64,000 bases of DNA from Phanerodontia chrysosporium. Lineage: Eukaryota > Basidiomycota > Agaricomycetes > Polyporales > Phanerochaetaceae. The stretch's first letter is position 1, and every line of letters begins with the position of its first letter. The position numbers and the translations under genes are program-made. Shown here one piece after another: positions 1 through 11,005 of the stretch. Location of the stretch: the NCBI GenBank assembly GCA_001910725.1, contig MJGA01000003.1, positions 1-64,000 of the forward strand, given 5' to 3'. A model generated the notes under the pieces. It was not told the origin of the DNA. It did no database searches and worked only from the letters and a program-made list of their open reading frames with translations.

Positions 1-676
1 TTTAGTGAGAAGCCGTGCTGTTGGGAGATATCCCAGCATGTATCCCCTGCCTTGACGTGGTACGCAGTCGTGTTACCGGTGCAGAAGGACACCTCAGGGC
101 TGCGGCCATTTTCGTCGCGGCGCGGGCCCACGAGGCGCAGCACGAGAAGGAGGACAACAATGACCATCATGAAGAAAGGAAAGAGAGACGGTATGCTTGG
201 GAATTCATACCGCGGGCATAACGGGGTGGAGCAGCACCCTAAGCATGGACATGAGCGCGGTCATCACAAGCGAGAGAAGGCAGTGCGTACGGCATCGGTA
301 GCGAGGGGCTGGTAGCCGTCTGGACGTCGTCCAGCAGCCTCCAGGTCCGCGTCTTCGTGTACATCATCCTGCACTACGGGTGCACTGTCCACTATTTAAT
401 CCAAATCGGCATGAGCGGGCACTGGACGGATGTGCTCGAAATAGGGCAGACACGCACCTTGCCTTAGCTCACCATACTGCGCGCCCTCTGCCCCTTCCAC
501 AGCTTCCGGCACCGTCCCTGTAATAGTACTTGCCAGTGTCCGCATCGTACCCTACGCGACGCATCCCTTCTGGCAGGCGGTATTCATCCTGGAGGACCAC
601 GTCACTTCCTGTGCTAGAGGCGCTTGACGAGTACAGTGGACACACTCACCTCGTCGTATTGGGTCCAACGGCCCAT
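1..676 (-). CDS. LysM (CBM50) protein with membrane anchor, 3' part outside window, frame broken
   Basis: Read on the minus strand, the start at 676 begins MGRWTQYDE, followed by an exon with RLPEGM and GYDADTGKYYYRD, a frame with VEGAEGAQYGELRQ, then GYQPLATDA, a hydrophobic anchor (MMVIVVLLLVLRL, about 130-170) and a LysM core with the motif GDTCWDIS near base 30. LysM domains bind chitin or N-acetylglucosamine chains. The opening and the GYDADTG block are what I associate with a fungal CBM50 family. The anchor precedes the LysM, so the domain probably faces outside. Introns fit near 605-649, about 412-477 and 239-290. The frames do not join cleanly at three places (exon 1/2 junction, near 501, near 180); each needs a one-base correction. 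It may be a decayed gene or carry sequence errors. The 3' end lies beyond base 1. Confidence 0.6.
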
Positions 677-1203
677 GCTGTATGCTGTCGTAGGTTTCCA
701 AGAGTCCTATGAGTATGTCGTGAGACGGGGTATCGGGGTCATGAAAGATTTTGTGAGGAGTCTAGGCAGCGACGCTATATATACAGCGGGGCTTCTCCAT
801 CACCCGCCGGCGAGAGGCGGCATCGCATCCAGTCAGAGGCGCCGTCAGTCTCTTGAAGGCGTTCTTTCATCTTCGCAGATCGAGAATATGCAAGACTGCC
901 CTCGAACGATTGCAGAGCAAGCAAGAATATACGGAAGCATGTCGCAGGCCTTGCAAGCTGCGTGGCCCTTGGAAAAAAATGAGCGGGGGTCAAGCCCTGG
1001 TGGAGCGTGCAAGGTCCCAATATTTGGCGAATGATGCCCCCGCGCCGGAGACGTGCATCCCACGCATGCCATGACGCACTGCGTATATAACCGCAGAACT
1101 GCCATGGTCATCAACCTTCAGGATATCTCAGACCTCTACCTCACCCCGCTCCCCAGAAGCTGCTGGACGCTGCCTGGCACGTCTAGACCGTAGACCATAG
1201 ACC
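677..1203. promoter_or_regulatory. Divergent promoter region between the LysM gene and the malic enzyme gene
   Basis: These 527 bases separate two divergently transcribed genes. A TATATATA tract at 776-783 lies 100 bases upstream of the LysM start (minus strand), and TATATAA at 1084-1090 lies 114 bases upstream of the malic enzyme start. Open frames here have no recognisable protein character. The TATA assignments are inferred from position only. Confidence 0.45.
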
Positions 1204-3454
1204 ATGGCGGGCAAGGCGGCAGCCAACGCCGTACGCGTCGCTCTCCGGAGCGAGGCCATCCTCACCCACCCCAGGTTCAACAAAGGTACGACCGGCCCGG
1301 TCCTTGCTCAGCCTATGCTGAGCCGTCGTGCGCAGGCACCGCATTCACGCTCAGAGAACGCAAAGAATTTGGACTGACAGGCCGGCTGCCTTACCGCGTT
1401 AACACGCTCGAAGAACAATGTCGCCGCGCCTACGATCAGTTGCAATCGCGCGACACGCCCATTCGGAAGAACACCTTCCTGCAGGTACTGTCGTGCGGGT
1501 CGCGACTGTAACGAACTCTGGCTGACGCGTGTGTTCTAGAGTCTTAGAGATCAGAACTGGGTGCTCTACTATGGCCTGGTGCAACGTCACTTGAAGGAGC
1601 TGGTCCCCATCATCTACACCCCAACCCAGGGTGAAGCTATCGCCAACTACTCGCACTTATTCAGACGTAGCGAAGGCATGTTTCTGACGTACGCGAACGA
1701 GGATAGCATGGAAGAGGATTTCCTGGAGCAAACCAAGGGGCAAGACGTCCAACTATTTGTTGTTAGCGATGCAGAGGCCATTTTGGGGATAGGTGATCAG
1801 GGTGTCGGCGTAAGTTGAGCTATTCTTCGTCTGTCTCAGAAGCTTGACCTCGTTTCCTAGGGCATTGGGGTGAGTAGCAGCATCACTGTGGCGCAATGAC
1901 AGAGTTCGAATCAGGTGTTATCTCTAGATTTCCACAGCTAAATCTGCACTCTATACGTGAGTGATCTGGGTTAACCAGAGTTGCATCCAGATCTGACACG
2001 GTTTTCCCAAGTTTGGTGGGCGGTATCACCCCGTACAAGGCGCGCTCGGTCATCCTTGACGTCGGCACGGATAATGAAGAACTTCTCAACGACGACCTCT
2101 ACGTTGTACGCACTACGCGTCTCATGCGAGCCCGCATACATGCTGATTTCTCTTCAGGGCTGGCCCCACAAACGCGTCCGCGGTGCGGATTACGATAGAT
2201 TTGTGGACAAGTAAGGCCTCCTCTACGAAGGTGGATTTTCGTCCTGACCAAGGGCCCAGATTTGTTCAACTCGTCCGAAAGCATTTCCCCAACAGTCTTT
2301 TGCACTTCGAAGACTTTGGAGTTGGCAATGCTAAGCGTCTGTTGGATAAGTACCGCGGCCAGCATGCAGTCTTCAACGATGACGTGTTAGTAATACCTTT
2401 CCAGCGTATCGCCATTAATGTTCTGAACATTGTCTGCACAGCCAAGGCACTGGTGCTGTCACGCTCGCTGCTATTATGTCTGCTGTTGGCGTCACCAAGA
2501 CCACGCTTGCCGACCAAAGATTCGTAATCTTCGGTGCTGGCTCCGCAGGTCTTGGTATCGCACGCCAGATTCGCGACGGCATGGTTACCCTGGACAATGT
2601 CAACCTGCAAGATGCTACACGGGCATTTTACCTCATCGACAGGCACGGTCTCATCACGGACTCCCTCGGCTCCAACCTGCGCGCTGATCAGGAGGAGTTC
2701 GCGCGCCCTGCTGCGGAATGGGAGGGTGCAGAGCGCGATGGAAACGGCGAGATCCAGCTACTCGAGGTCGTGAAGCGTATCAAGCCGACGGTCCTGATCG
2801 GATGTTCTACAAAGGCCGGAGCGTTCACGGAGGAGGTCGTCAGGGAGATGGGCAAGCACACCGAACGCCCCATCATCATGCCTCTCTCGAACCCGGCAGG
2901 CTTGCGGAGGTAGAGCGAGGCTCGCGAACGACTGGACAGAAGGAAGGGCTCTCATGGCTACAGGCAGTCCGTTCCCGCCGTGCCGCCAGCCTAACGGCAA
3001 GGAGTATATGTAAGTTCCATGGGCGCTATGAGTACGCATATGCTGAACATTTGTTGACACTTAGCATCGCGGAATGCAACAGTACGTATCATGTTTGGCC
3101 CACAACGGACAGCTGCTCACTACTCTGCCAGACGCACTCATCTACCCTGGTCTGGGCTTCGGCACGATGATCACTCGTGCGCGCAGTATGACCGACAAGA
3201 TGATCATCGCTGGCACGCAACGCCTTGCATCGCTCTCTCCCGCCCTGAAGGACCCCGACCTCCCGCTGTTGCCCGACTTCAGCATTGCGCCGAAAGTCAA
3301 CTTCGAGGTTGCCGTCGCCGTTGCCGAACAAGCGGTTGAGGAGGGCAGCGCTGGCGTCGAGTGGAAGAAGAGCGAGGTGCGCGACCGCGTAAAGGCTGCG
3401 CAGTGGGAGCCGATCTACAAAGACTTCGTCTACGATCCCAACGGTCTCCACTAG
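1204..3454 (+). CDS. Malic enzyme (malate to pyruvate plus CO2)
   Basis: Decarboxylating malate dehydrogenase of roughly 580 residues, linking malate and pyruvate pools. About ten short introns; the first exon is 1204-1285. Family motifs appear in order: IYTPTQGEAI and SEGMFLTY (N-terminal domain), GDQGVGGIGI across two introns, VGGITPYKARSVILDVGTD-like core, FEDFGVGNA, NDDVQGTGAVTLA, the Rossmann glycines GAGSAGLGIA, IGCSTKAGAFTEE, PLSNP, and the C-terminal LIYPGLGFGT. No clear mitochondrial presequence is visible. After PLSNP (about 2893) the conserved LAEVE segment and then ANDWTEGRALMATG appear in different frames, so two one-base deletions lie between about 2893 and 2924. They are either sequence errors or disabling lesions; everything else looks intact. 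Whether NAD or NADP is used cannot be decided here. Confidence 0.93.
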
Positions 3455-3918
3455 AGTGTTTGTTTGTGCTAGGTATGTGACTCGCACTCGAGTGGTGTAA
3501 GTCTAATGAGTCTATACAAAGCGACATGTAGATAAGGGGCCTCGCTCCGCGATGTACTTCTGAATAAGATTATAGAACCCGACTGCTATCCGCTGGGCGG
3601 ACAGCATTGCCGGCGCTTGTCCAACGCGGAACAGTGCCTCTGCCAGGCACCGCCCGTTCTTCCAGTCTGCGATTCTCTGGCGAGGTGCTGAATCCATGCC
3701 CCGGTATACACGGAAAGGTTTGTATTGAGCCTTGTGCGTGTTATCATGAGGCTGTGCAAATGATTACGCCTTTATTATAAGCTGCTGTGGACCCTCAGCT
3801 CTCGAGTGGACAGCAAGTACCCCCCTCCCCCCTCCCCCCAGTCTCGTTGTTCTGGATTTGGAGGTAGGTGCTTGGTAAAGCCTATGTGTAAATCTCTCAT
3901 GACGAGTTCAGAAGGCGC
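3455..3918. other. Intergenic, 3' flank of malic enzyme and upstream flank of the repeat protein
   Basis: 464 bases with no convincing coding frame. A C-rich run (cccccctcccccc type) lies near 3820-3840. Nothing else recognised. Confidence 0.5.
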
Positions 3919-5494
3919 ATGTCGGAGTACAGTATGTACCAGCGCAATACGGTGTCAGACGAAGACCTTCCGACCTACGTCGAGTTGTTCGGCAACCGCT
4001 CTGGGTGTAGACTTCGGGATTACTCCTCATCAAACTGGCCGCTCGACTTTGGACCTAGCACATCTACACAAGGAGACGAGACTACGTTGTTCCAAACGTA
4101 ATTCTCCGTTCCAAGCACCCAAGGCATCGCTAATAACGCCGGTAGCGACGGTCAACTCTTCATCTTCGATAAGGAAATACTGCTATGGGACCGCATTGGC
4201 TCCTGCGAGCTGAGAATTGTTCAGAGAAGTGCCACAAAAGAGATTCACGTCGTCGTAGCGCGGAAGAGCACCGGCGCGCGGTATGCCGACCATCCTAGTA
4301 CGCTTCCTGATATCGCACGCTCTAGTATCCGCTGTTCACGCGCTCACTTCATGGATGCAGTGCCGGCCTTTGTGACGATGCGGACACACGCCGAGTGTAG
4401 GCGCAGCCGCGTCTGGAGCATCTACACGCACTCTTCCGCGGGACGCGACTATGAGAAGGGCGCGGTGTACTGCTTACGATGCCACACGGCTGAACGTAGG
4501 TCAAGGCTCAGACTCCTATACAGTCGTCGCGCATGCTCACCACGCTGTTGAGCAGTCGCACAGGCATTCGAGGATGCATACCACGACGCCTACGAGAAGA
4601 GTTCGTCCTCCGCAGGCGTACGCGCCGTGCCCGGTTCTGTACCGTGGCAATATTACGACCGTCGCGGGCCGCGCATCTTGTTCACCACGTACGTCGCTGC
4701 AGCACTATGTTCTTGCGATAACGATGACCACAACCTGCCAAACAGCCGCGCCAAGCTCTTCGTCCTCGCGCGCGACGCACGAGACTGGGCGGCGCAGGGC
4801 GTGTGCAAGGTCAAGTTCGTTGAGGACTGGCGCGACCCGCAGGCGGTGTACCTCGTCGCCGTGCGCCAGGAGACGCGCAAGACGTGCATCGACCACCGCA
4901 GTGCGCCCCACGTGCTCCTCTGCCGCTGTGTTCGCGACGGATGCTGACAGAATCCGCCAGTGCCGGCCACGATGACGCTGCGCACGCACCCCGCGTGCGA
5001 GCGCGCGCGCCTCTGGGGCCTCTGCGCCGACGCGCTGCCGCGCAGCGAGCGCACGTGCGGGCCCGTGTACTGCCTGCGCTTCGCGGACTGCGACCGTACG
5101 TCGACCCGCCCCGCTCCTGGTTCCCGCACGTGTCGGCGTTGCTGACGGGACGGTGGCGCGCGCAGGCGCGCTTGCGTTCGAGAGGGCGTTCAAGGAGCAC
5201 TGGGCGACCAGCATGCGGCGCGCGCCCCACGCGGCGCGGTCCGCGCATGTCGTCGACGCTGCGGAGGAGGTCGACTTGACCCGGACGGTGTGCGACGGTG
5301 CGCCAGGCGAGGCGGCGCCCCCGCCGAAGTACGACGGCGCGCCGGATGCTGCGTCGCCGTCAGCGGGGCCGCGTGGGGCGCCGCCTTCGTATTCTGCACG
5401 GGCTGCTAGCGAGGCTGGTGGTAGTGTGGAACCGCCTGTGGGGAGATCGCAGAGCGTAATCAGGCGCGTCCTGTCGAGGATTTTCCGGGCGTAG
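3919..5494 (+). CDS. Uncharacterised Cys-rich protein with two internal repeats and PPxY motifs
   Basis: I do not recognise the family. A five-exon model (3919-4097, 4146-4495, 4556-4900, 4961-5095, 5166-5494) gives an unbroken 445-residue protein; introns are 48, 60, 60 and 70 bp. Residues about 60-190 and 205-370 are two copies of one unit: VPAFVTMRTHAEC...VYCLRC...AQAFEDAY in the first, MPATMTLRTHPAC...VYCLRFADC...ALAFERAF in the second, with an intron of the same phase inside the matching segment of each copy. Eight or more cysteines recur, suggesting metal or disulfide sites. The C-terminal 90 residues are Ala/Pro-rich and hold PPKY and PPSY, which fit the PPxY motif bound by WW domains of Rsp5/NEDD4-type ubiquitin ligases. 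The TAA at 4099-4101 falls inside the first intron. The donor at 4901 is the least certain. Confidence 0.62.
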
Positions 5495-5819
5495 GGGACG
5501 TGTCTCGAGGGTTGTTCGAGTCTCTGGTCTGACATTTTATACGCAGAGACACGATGCCCTACTATATGCCCTTCCATGAATCACCACTATCCTGAAAACA
5601 GATTGTTTTGACCCAACCCCCGAGCAACGGTGCGCTACGCAGCCCTTGGTACACCCGCTCTTGAACTCCGTATGTCGACACACACAGCCTGTGCTAGTTC
5701 TTGTCTATATGTACGTTTGCTCTCTCCACTAACTCTGGGTAACATTCAAGACCGGCTAATTACCTCACTGGCAACCGAGTGAGACCCGTTGTGCAATCGT
5801 ACATTCGTTTCACAACACG
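5495..5819. other. Intergenic
   Basis: 325 bases between two plus-strand genes. No coding frame or repeat recognised. Confidence 0.4.
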
Positions 5820-6398
5820 ATGTACTCCCCAAGGTCGTTCAGCGGTCTCGCACTATCCAGCGTCGAGAGAACCGCAGCAGCGCAGGCGAACATCGGCAAC
5901 GACGTCATAAGCATCTCGTTCGTGCTGGAGACACTGGTCATAGCTGCCCTGGTTTACGCGAAGGGCATGCCATTGAGCCTGGACACGCTCTGTGTCGGCG
6001 TCCTCGTCGTGTTCTGTTCTTTACCTGTCTTTGCGTTTGCGTTCGTTATTCGTGACATAGTGATGCAGGATGCACAGGCTGTCAAGTGTGTCGAGGAAGT
6101 GCGTGAGGGCTTAGGACGAGTTGGCAGCGACGTACTGTTTGTGCTGCGGATGGCGTCCCCATCATACTTCGATGTTTCTTGTCACGCCGCGGCTGAAATA
6201 AGTGGAACACAATCATGCAAATACAGAATGGGGGTAGTTAGACTACAAAGACGCACGGAAATTACAAACCCCGATGTAGAATACAAATCCAAAAGTAGGG
6301 GAACAACAGACAGGAACGGACTGAAGAGTGTGCACAGAAGTGTTCGTATGCAGGCGTGGAGGGCATGGGTTGTGTTTAGGAGACAAGGGAGCCCTTGA
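5820..6398 (+). CDS. Small hypothetical membrane protein
   Basis: Single open frame of 192 residues. Two hydrophobic segments are visible at about residues 30-50 (ISFVLETLVIAALVYA) and 60-80 (VGVLVVFCSLPVFAFAFVI), followed by a polar, Lys/Arg-containing tail. The last third has weak coding character and its end overlaps the 3' end of the opposite-strand MARVEL gene by 23 bases, so the true stop may be earlier after an unseen intron. No family recognised. Confidence 0.4.
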   Translation: MYSPRSFSGLALSSVERTAAAQANIGNDVISISFVLETLVIAALVYAKGMPLSLDTLCVGVLVVFCSLPVFAFAFVIRDIVMQDAQAVKCVEEVREGLGRVGSDVLFVLRMASPSYFDVSCHAAAEISGTQSCKYRMGVVRLQRRTEITNPDVEYKSKSRGTTDRNGLKSVHRSVRMQAWRAWVVFRRQGSP

Positions 6399-7157
6399 TG
6401 CCATCGCCGCGCCGAGCAGCCGCAATACCGCGCAACATAATGACCACGAGGGCAAACGTGGTGAGCACGCTGATCAGGGAGTGAGCACGGAGATGACCGC
6501 GGGTACAGAGATGGGCACGTACAACTCGATCCAGGCAAATGCCTCGAGCGCGTTGAGCTGACCACAGTACGTAACATGATCGCGTCTAGGCAAGGTCTCG
6601 GTTACCGATCGCGAACAAGAGACAGGGGGGACACGCACCCGCAGTTGAGACCCCCACCCAGGGACTGCGTAATCGCCGCTGCTCCAGAAAGCCAGAAGAC
6701 CCAGGTTAGGAACATGCTACGGAATGGCGCCACTTTGAGCGTCACGGCGGCGTGCGGAAGCAAGGAGAAAGGGGACGCACAATATGCCATGGCTGCCGAC
6801 GCTTGTGAGGAAGGAGCCGTCGGGGGACTGGAAGAAGAGCAGAGAGTATAGCAGGGAGAAGACGATGGTCCAGACGGAGGTGAAGAGAAGGAAGCGCGTG
6901 CGGTCGCGTTCGCCGGTGCTCAAGTAGTTGTGGTGGGCGTTGTAGCGGGACACGAGCCACGCCGAGATGGACATCTGAGTACAAGGATCAGAAGAGAGGT
7001 CTTGTTCAAGGGCACACGAGTCATACCTCGACGATACCGAAGAGGATGATGAGCCCCAGCATAACTGTGGGGATGTAAGGCGAAGTTTGGGTTGACTTGG
7101 ACGAGCTGCAGACTCACTGGGGTGACCACGACGGACATGGGGATCCCAGCTGACCAT
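6376..7157 (-). CDS. MARVEL-type four-pass membrane protein
   Basis: Six-exon model on the minus strand, about 170 residues. It starts MVSWDPHVRRGHP, then TM1 IMLGLIILFGIVEMSISAWL, a conserved cytosolic stretch SRYNAHHNY...GERDRTRF, TM2 LLFTSVWTIVFSLLYSLLFF, TM3 FLTWVFWLSGAAAIT, the segment LNALEAFAWIEF and TM4 VLTTFALVVIMLRGIAAARR. First introns are 7065-7117 and 6975-7026 and keep frame exactly. The pattern matches fungal MARVEL-domain integral membrane proteins, thought to act in membrane organisation or vesicle traffic; the exact role is unknown. No frame breaks. It is transcribed away from the F-box/WD40 gene. Confidence 0.82.
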
Positions 7158-7547
7158 TTTGGAGGGTGTGGAGGAGAAGAAAAGGAGGAGGTCGTGAAGA
7201 GGGTCGTGACTGGGAGGTCGAGGGAAAGGTCCTCGGTTGAAATACGCCTTCGGCGTCCGAAGAGGCTGCCCGACAAAGTCCGCGATGTCGCCAGCCGCGT
7301 GACGTCAACGCCGGGGCGTCTGAAGCGCGCGCGCATCTGCGGATCAGAGCGCAGTGATCCGCCTGCCGCCGGCGGTTTTTCCCACGGGAGCGCCACAACG
7401 GTAAGCTCGATTGGCGCCCGAGGCCGGGATTGTCTTTCTGCGTCTTGCACCGCTGCCGCGACCACCGGGTCTGCTCTCCCGCCGGCTGCTACTGCTCTCT
7501 CTCCCTCCCCTCCACCATCGCCAACGCATCTCTACGGTCTCTCTCCC

Positions 7548-9794
7548 ATGTCAGTCAACAACTCGGGGCTGTACATCCCCGTCGTCACCCCGCCAACACC
7601 TGCACCGTCCCCAGGTCCCAGCCTGCCACCACAGCCTACCTTCACCAGCTCTCTCTACAAGCACGAGTTCTCCATTCTTCCACCACACCAGCGGAGACAA
7701 CTGCTCGAGGCGATCCTCAGCGAGTGCACACCACATGAACTGCTCTTTGTCTCCACCACCGTCGCGCCTCTCCTGAAACGCGACTTCCTTCGGGACCTGC
7801 CTGCAGAACTCGCCCTCCACATCCTTGGCTTCATTCATGACCCTCAGTCGCTCCTAAAGGCTGGCCAAGTCAGTCGGTACTGGCATACTCTCGTTCTCGA
7901 GGACTGTCTGTGGAAGCACATGTGCGAGGTCCACGATTTCGACATCGACCAGGACTGGGATTCCGTCGTCACCTCGAGGCAGCACAATCAACCACCAAGT
8001 CCTATATCCCCATCGCCGAGCAGCCACGAGCTGCAAACATCATCACCCAAGTTCTCGTATCGCACTCACTTCAAGCTGCGCTGGATGACCCGTGCGTTCC
8101 TTTGTCCTCCTGCGTGCACTGACCCTGATCGCCCCCCAGTCACAAAGTGGCGTACTGGTGGCACACTGCTACGTCGCATTCCCCTCACGTCCCAACACCA
8201 CCTGCCGAACGATGCCATGCAGCCGCCGGTGACCAACCCGTCGTCGGCGGTCCCAACATCCATTGCCCTAGACACCGACTGGCTCGTCATCGGTCTCGCG
8301 AACAGCCGCATCCACATTTTCAGTGCGCGCACCGGAGTTAGCTGCCGCACGCTCGTTGGGCACAACGCTGGCGTGTGGGCAGTCGCACTCGTCAGGGCCG
8401 GCGGCGAGCGCATAGATCCGCCTATCGATGAATGCATGCGAGACATGAAGCTCGGCGGGCCGAGCGCGAGGCATCGGAGAGGCAGGTCAGAAGAGCCTGT
8501 GCCTGTGAGCTTCACCCTGTCCTTCTCGATGCGTGTCGCGCTGGGGCTGGAGACGATGCCTTCGGAGGTGCCGAAGCCCTCCAAGAAGCCCTCGAAGCAG
8601 TCGTGGCCACATGGGCGGCCGAGCGAGGCTGCGGGAGCCTCGGACGGGTGGGGACAGCCTAGCGCTTTGGTGGTCAGCGGAGGCTGCGATAAGGATCTCC
8701 GAGTGTGGGATGTCGTCTCTGGGTGCGTCACTCGACCACCGCTTCTCCCGCTTCTACTCACCCTGCCTAATAGATTCTGTATATATACACTCAAGGGTCA
8801 CACTTCTACCATCCGCTGCCTGAAGGTCCTGCATAACCGCCCGATCGCCGTGACCGGCTCACGCGATCGCACGTTGCGGGTGTGGGACATCCAGCATGGC
8901 AAATGCCTCCGCGTACTTGAGGGGCACGAGGACAGTGTGCGGAGCATCGACGTGTGTGGGAATAAGGTTGCGAGCGGCAGCTACGACTTCACGTGCCGCC
9001 TCTGGAACATCGACACCGGCGAGTGCCTGCATGTCATGCGCGGCCACCACCACCAGATCTACTCTGTCGCGTTCGATGGCATCCGCATCGCCAGTGGAGG
9101 CCTGGACACGACGGTACGGGTCTGGGACGCCGAGACTGGGTATGTCGTGCGGCTTTAACGCATCGATCATTCTCTGAAAATGCTTTGCAGAACTTGCGCA
9201 GCGCTGCTCCAAGGCCACACAGCCCTCGTCTGCCAGGTGCAGCTTTATAACAACGTCCTCGTCACGGGAGGCTCCGACGGGCGCGTCATCATCTTCTCCA
9301 TCGTGCGCGGCGCGCTCCCCGCTCCGGCGCCGCCTGCGCCCGCGGACGCGCTCTCCCTGCAGTACTCGCGCTCGTTCTCGCTTCCGTCGCCCGCGACGCC
9401 GCCGCCGCCCAGCCCGCCGCGCACCGCGGGCACCCCTCCGGCCGGCGCCCACACGGCGCAGGCGCAGGCGAAGCCGTTCAACATCGTGCAGCGCCTCGCG
9501 GCGCACGACAGCAGCGTGACCGGCCTCCAGTTCGACAGCCGCTTCCTCGTGACGGGCGGGAACGACGGGCGGGTGCGCCTCTTCGAGTTCCGGCAGGACG
9601 CGCCGCCCGGCGCTGCGGGTGCGGAAGGCGGGCTCGGCGGGAAGTTCGAGTACGTGCGTGAGATGAGCGAGCCGTGCGAGAGCGTGTGGAAGGTCGCGTA
9701 CACGGAGCGCACCTGCGCGATCATGTGCAAGCGCGCGGGCAAGACGCAGGTTGAGATTTGGAGTTTCCGGCCGGATGGGGATGCGAGGGGTTGA
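7548..9794 (+). CDS. F-box and WD40-repeat protein (SCF ubiquitin-ligase receptor)
   Basis: With introns 8092-8139, 8723-8773 and 9140-9190 this reads as 698 residues without a break. A Pro-rich N-terminus is followed by an F-box near residue 85 (LRDLPAELALHILGFI...VSRYWHTLVLED), a linker, and about seven WD40 repeats, for example LVSGGCDKDLRVWD, VTGSRDRTLRVWD, VASGSYDFTCRLWN, IASGGLDTTVRVWD and LVTGGSDGRVIIFS. This layout is that of Cdc4/Pop-like substrate receptors, where the F-box binds Skp1 and the propeller binds the degradation target. A Ser/Pro- and Lys-rich insert (about 8410-8650) interrupts the propeller, and another Ala/Pro insert lies between the last two blades. I chose 7548 because the upstream open frame from 7092 overlaps MARVEL coding bases. 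Confidence 0.9.
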
Positions 9795-10120
9795 CTGGAT
9801 GGGCTCTCCCGGTTCTGTTTCGTTGATCATGGTAGTCTGCACTCGTCTCTTTCGTATGTCGCTCGTTCGTGGTCTTCGCTCTGTAGCCATACTTAGTAAT
9901 GTAATGGTCTCGTGCTCTCTGGAAATGTCGCACCCTGTTCTACCTCACCCCTGCATTCCGGCGCGCTGCACGTTCCGCACATCCTTCTCCGCATGCCACC
10001 AACCAGCTGTTCAAGCGTCCCGCAGTCTAGGTTCGCACGTGGTATACTCATGTACGCCAAAGAGCAGAGGCATGTCCCATCCCCCTCCTCGCACGCTACC
10101 ACCCCGCCAAACACCCAGCA
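9795..10120. other. Intergenic, upstream of the first CCCH gene
   Basis: 326 bases without a supported gene. A longer open frame crossing this interval is a GC-rich shadow. Confidence 0.4.
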
Positions 10121-11005
10121 ATGCCCCGCCGCCACCGCCGCGACCCCGCCCACGCGCGCCGCACGATGTGCCGCGCCTTCGCCGAGGGCGCATGCCCGCG
10201 CGGCGACGCGTGCGCCTTCAGCCACACGCTGCTCGACCCCGCGCGCCTCCTGCGCCTCGTCCCGCCGCCGCCGCGCAACGCCGCTGCCGTCCCACGCCCA
10301 GGTGCGACGCGCTCGCTCACGCTCGAGTTCCGCGTGCGCCGCGGCGCCGACGGGGCGGTCCTGCCGGGCGCGGGCGAGTGGACGGCGAGCGTGTACGGCG
10401 TGGCGCACCTCGCGCTCGACAGCACCGTCTACGCCGTGCCCGCGCGCCCGAAGTACCCGCGGCGCGTGTTTGCGAGTGCGCTCGGGCGGTGAAGGACCTC
10501 GAGGAGAGCATATTCGGGCGCGTCGCACCGGTGCGTTTGCCGCCTCCATCCCTTGTCGCCCCGGATGTTGAGCTGGAGGTGTGGCACAGGTCGCGTGGAG
10601 GGCCGGCGACCCGCAGGCGACGCTGTGCAAGGCCGTCGCAGAAGGGAACTACGACGCCGCCGCGGGCTGCGCGTGCGGCCACAGCCATGCGCTCGTCGAC
10701 TTCGCGGCCGTCGAGCGCATGCTCTGCGAGTGGTCCGCGCGCCCGGTGCAGCCGCTGCGCTCGCCGACGTTGTTCACGTACACGGCCCCCGAGAGCGGTC
10801 CCGGGGAGCCGTACTGGGCGGTCATGCAGCTCAACTCGGACATGATGCAGGATTATGTCACGAGTGCCTCCGATCTCGCGGGGCTCGAGAGGAATTTGGT
10901 CGGGTACATGGCAAGCTTTCTGGAGACTACGGTGGGTCGGCTGTCGTACCGTGTTTTGTACGCAGATGCTGATTTACCTTGCAGCCCGCGGGGCAGACAA
11001 CTTGA
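10121..11005 (+). CDS. CCCH zinc-finger protein A of a three-member local family
   Basis: First of three paralogues. Finger 1 is CRAFAEGACPRGDACAFSH, a canonical C-x7-C-x5-C-x3-H followed by TLLDPARLL, a signature shared by all three. The middle domain ends FGR.AP and an intron (about 10530-10590) precedes VAWRAGDPQATLC and a second, altered finger (C-x13-C-x1-C-x3-H, ending CGHSHALVD). CCCH fingers usually bind RNA. Around 10485 the frame shifts between RRVFASAL and AVKDLEESIFG, needing one added base. A last intron with donor GTGGGT (10932-10984) matches the position of the last intron in paralogue C and leads to a short exon ending at 11005; without that intron the frame would run to 11249. 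No membrane tail is seen. Confidence 0.68.

Noticed and set aside
239..267. 29-bp intron in the LysM gene joining an alternative start MMYTKT
   Set aside because: Too short for introns in this genome; a 52-bp intron (239-290) keeps the better-looking frame.
4098..4101. In-frame stop in the Cys-rich repeat gene
   Set aside because: Lies in a 48-bp intron (4098-4145) with a CTAATAAC branch-like site, so not a nonsense mutation.
4705..5577. 290-codon open frame on the minus strand
   Set aside because: Shadow of the GC-rich repeat protein on the plus strand; Arg/Ala-biased with no motif.
7092..7547. Upstream extension of the F-box/WD40 frame
   Set aside because: It overlaps coding bases of the MARVEL gene and has low-complexity composition; the Met at 7548 fits better.
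8066..8794. 242-codon open frame on the minus strand
   Set aside because: Antisense to the F-box/WD40 gene, no conserved motif.
8859..9890. 343-codon open frame on the minus strand
   Set aside because: Antisense to WD40 repeats; composition is Arg/Ala/Gly-rich as expected of a shadow.
9751..10845. 364-codon plus-strand open frame
   Set aside because: Wrong frame through CCCH gene A; Arg/Pro-rich without motif.
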